From JAWKVD01 sp041398225 (GTDB lineage: Bacteria; Pseudomonadota; Alphaproteobacteria; Caulobacterales; Hyphomonadaceae), in assembly GCA_041398225.1 (NCBI GenBank), contig JAWKVD010000013.1, positions 40,326 through 104,325 of the forward strand: 64,000 bases of DNA. Reading direction: 5' to 3'. The number at the start of each line of letters is the position of its first letter. The first letter of the stretch is position 1. A model generated the notes under the pieces. It was not told the DNA's origin and ran no database searches. It saw only the letters and a program-made list of their open reading frames with translations. This document shows positions 63,875 through 64,000 of the stretch, piece by piece. A program made the translations under genes and the position numbers.

Positions 63875-64000
63875 TCAGCCCGAAGTTTCTGTCTCAGGAT
63901 TGAAATTTAAGTCACCGCCGTTGCGAGAATGGCGGTTTGCGCTCAATCGGGCTTTGATCCGCGAGGATCTGGATTTTCGATCCTGCAATTCCTTCTCCAG
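63875..64000 (-). CDS. Possible 3' end of a gene cut by the window edge
   Basis: On the minus strand an open frame enters from the right edge and stops at TGA 63,875-63,877. The 41 residues visible are hydrophilic (LEKELQDRKSRSSRIKARLS...) and coding-like, but too short to identify. It would lie upstream of the SPARTA pair in the same orientation. Confidence 0.3.
   Translation of the reverse strand: MEKELQDRKSRSSRIKARLSANRHSRNGGDLNFNPETETSG

Overview
The window looks like the chromosome of a GC-rich alphaproteobacterium close to Caulobacterales/Maricaulales/Hyphomonadaceae. The grounds are a cpdR gene beside an N-formylglutamate amidohydrolase, a small XRE regulator and hisN; a ~1,600-residue NAD-dependent glutamate dehydrogenase; and many tightly packed GC-rich genes. 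These are reading-based calls without database searches. About 37 kb of core chromosome (17-53.7 kb) lies between two accessory regions, one at each edge of the window.

Left accessory region (1-16.8 kb): one end of an integrative mobilizable or conjugative element, running off the left edge and ending at tRNA-Val(GAC). In order: an XhoI/PaeR7I-type restriction-modification operon with a third, possibly HEPN-like gene; an ArdC antirestriction protein; several small hypothetical genes; an unusual VirD4-like coupling protein whose membrane segments sit at the C-terminus; a hairpin-rich stretch that is a good oriT candidate; mobC and a relaxase; a decayed patch of frameshifted exported-protein genes; and an excisionase-like gene overlapping a tyrosine integrase. 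The integrase reads into the antisense of the tRNA-Val 3' half and takes its stop codon there. No type IV secretion mating-pair genes are visible in the window.

Core region (17-53.7 kb): cpdR; an N-formylglutamate amidohydrolase; an XRE regulator; hisN; a four-gene unit (5-oxoprolinase, DUF969, DUF979, DUF2891) plausibly for pyroglutamate or peptide-derived amino-acid use; an MFS transporter; 1 kb of repeat-rich non-coding DNA; a HerA/DUF853 ATPase; an AI-2E-type permease; NAD-glutamate dehydrogenase; a GNAT; TerC; a DUF4268 protein; several exported, lipo- and cytochrome c proteins; typA; yjdM/phnA-like; an FAD monooxygenase; a TPR hybrid histidine kinase with a partner response regulator; and a frameshifted GGDEF-EAL gene.

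Right accessory region (53.7-64 kb): a defence island. A rightward cluster of XRE regulator, MmeI-like adenine methyltransferase, SF2 helicase and GIY-YIG (T5orf172-like) nuclease forms what looks like a modification/translocase/nuclease system that I cannot match confidently to a named type. It faces, tail to tail, a leftward TIR-APAZ plus short Argonaute pair, i.e. a SPARTA-type NAD-depleting abortive-infection system. The regulator gene is preceded by nested inverted repeats and phased direct repeats.
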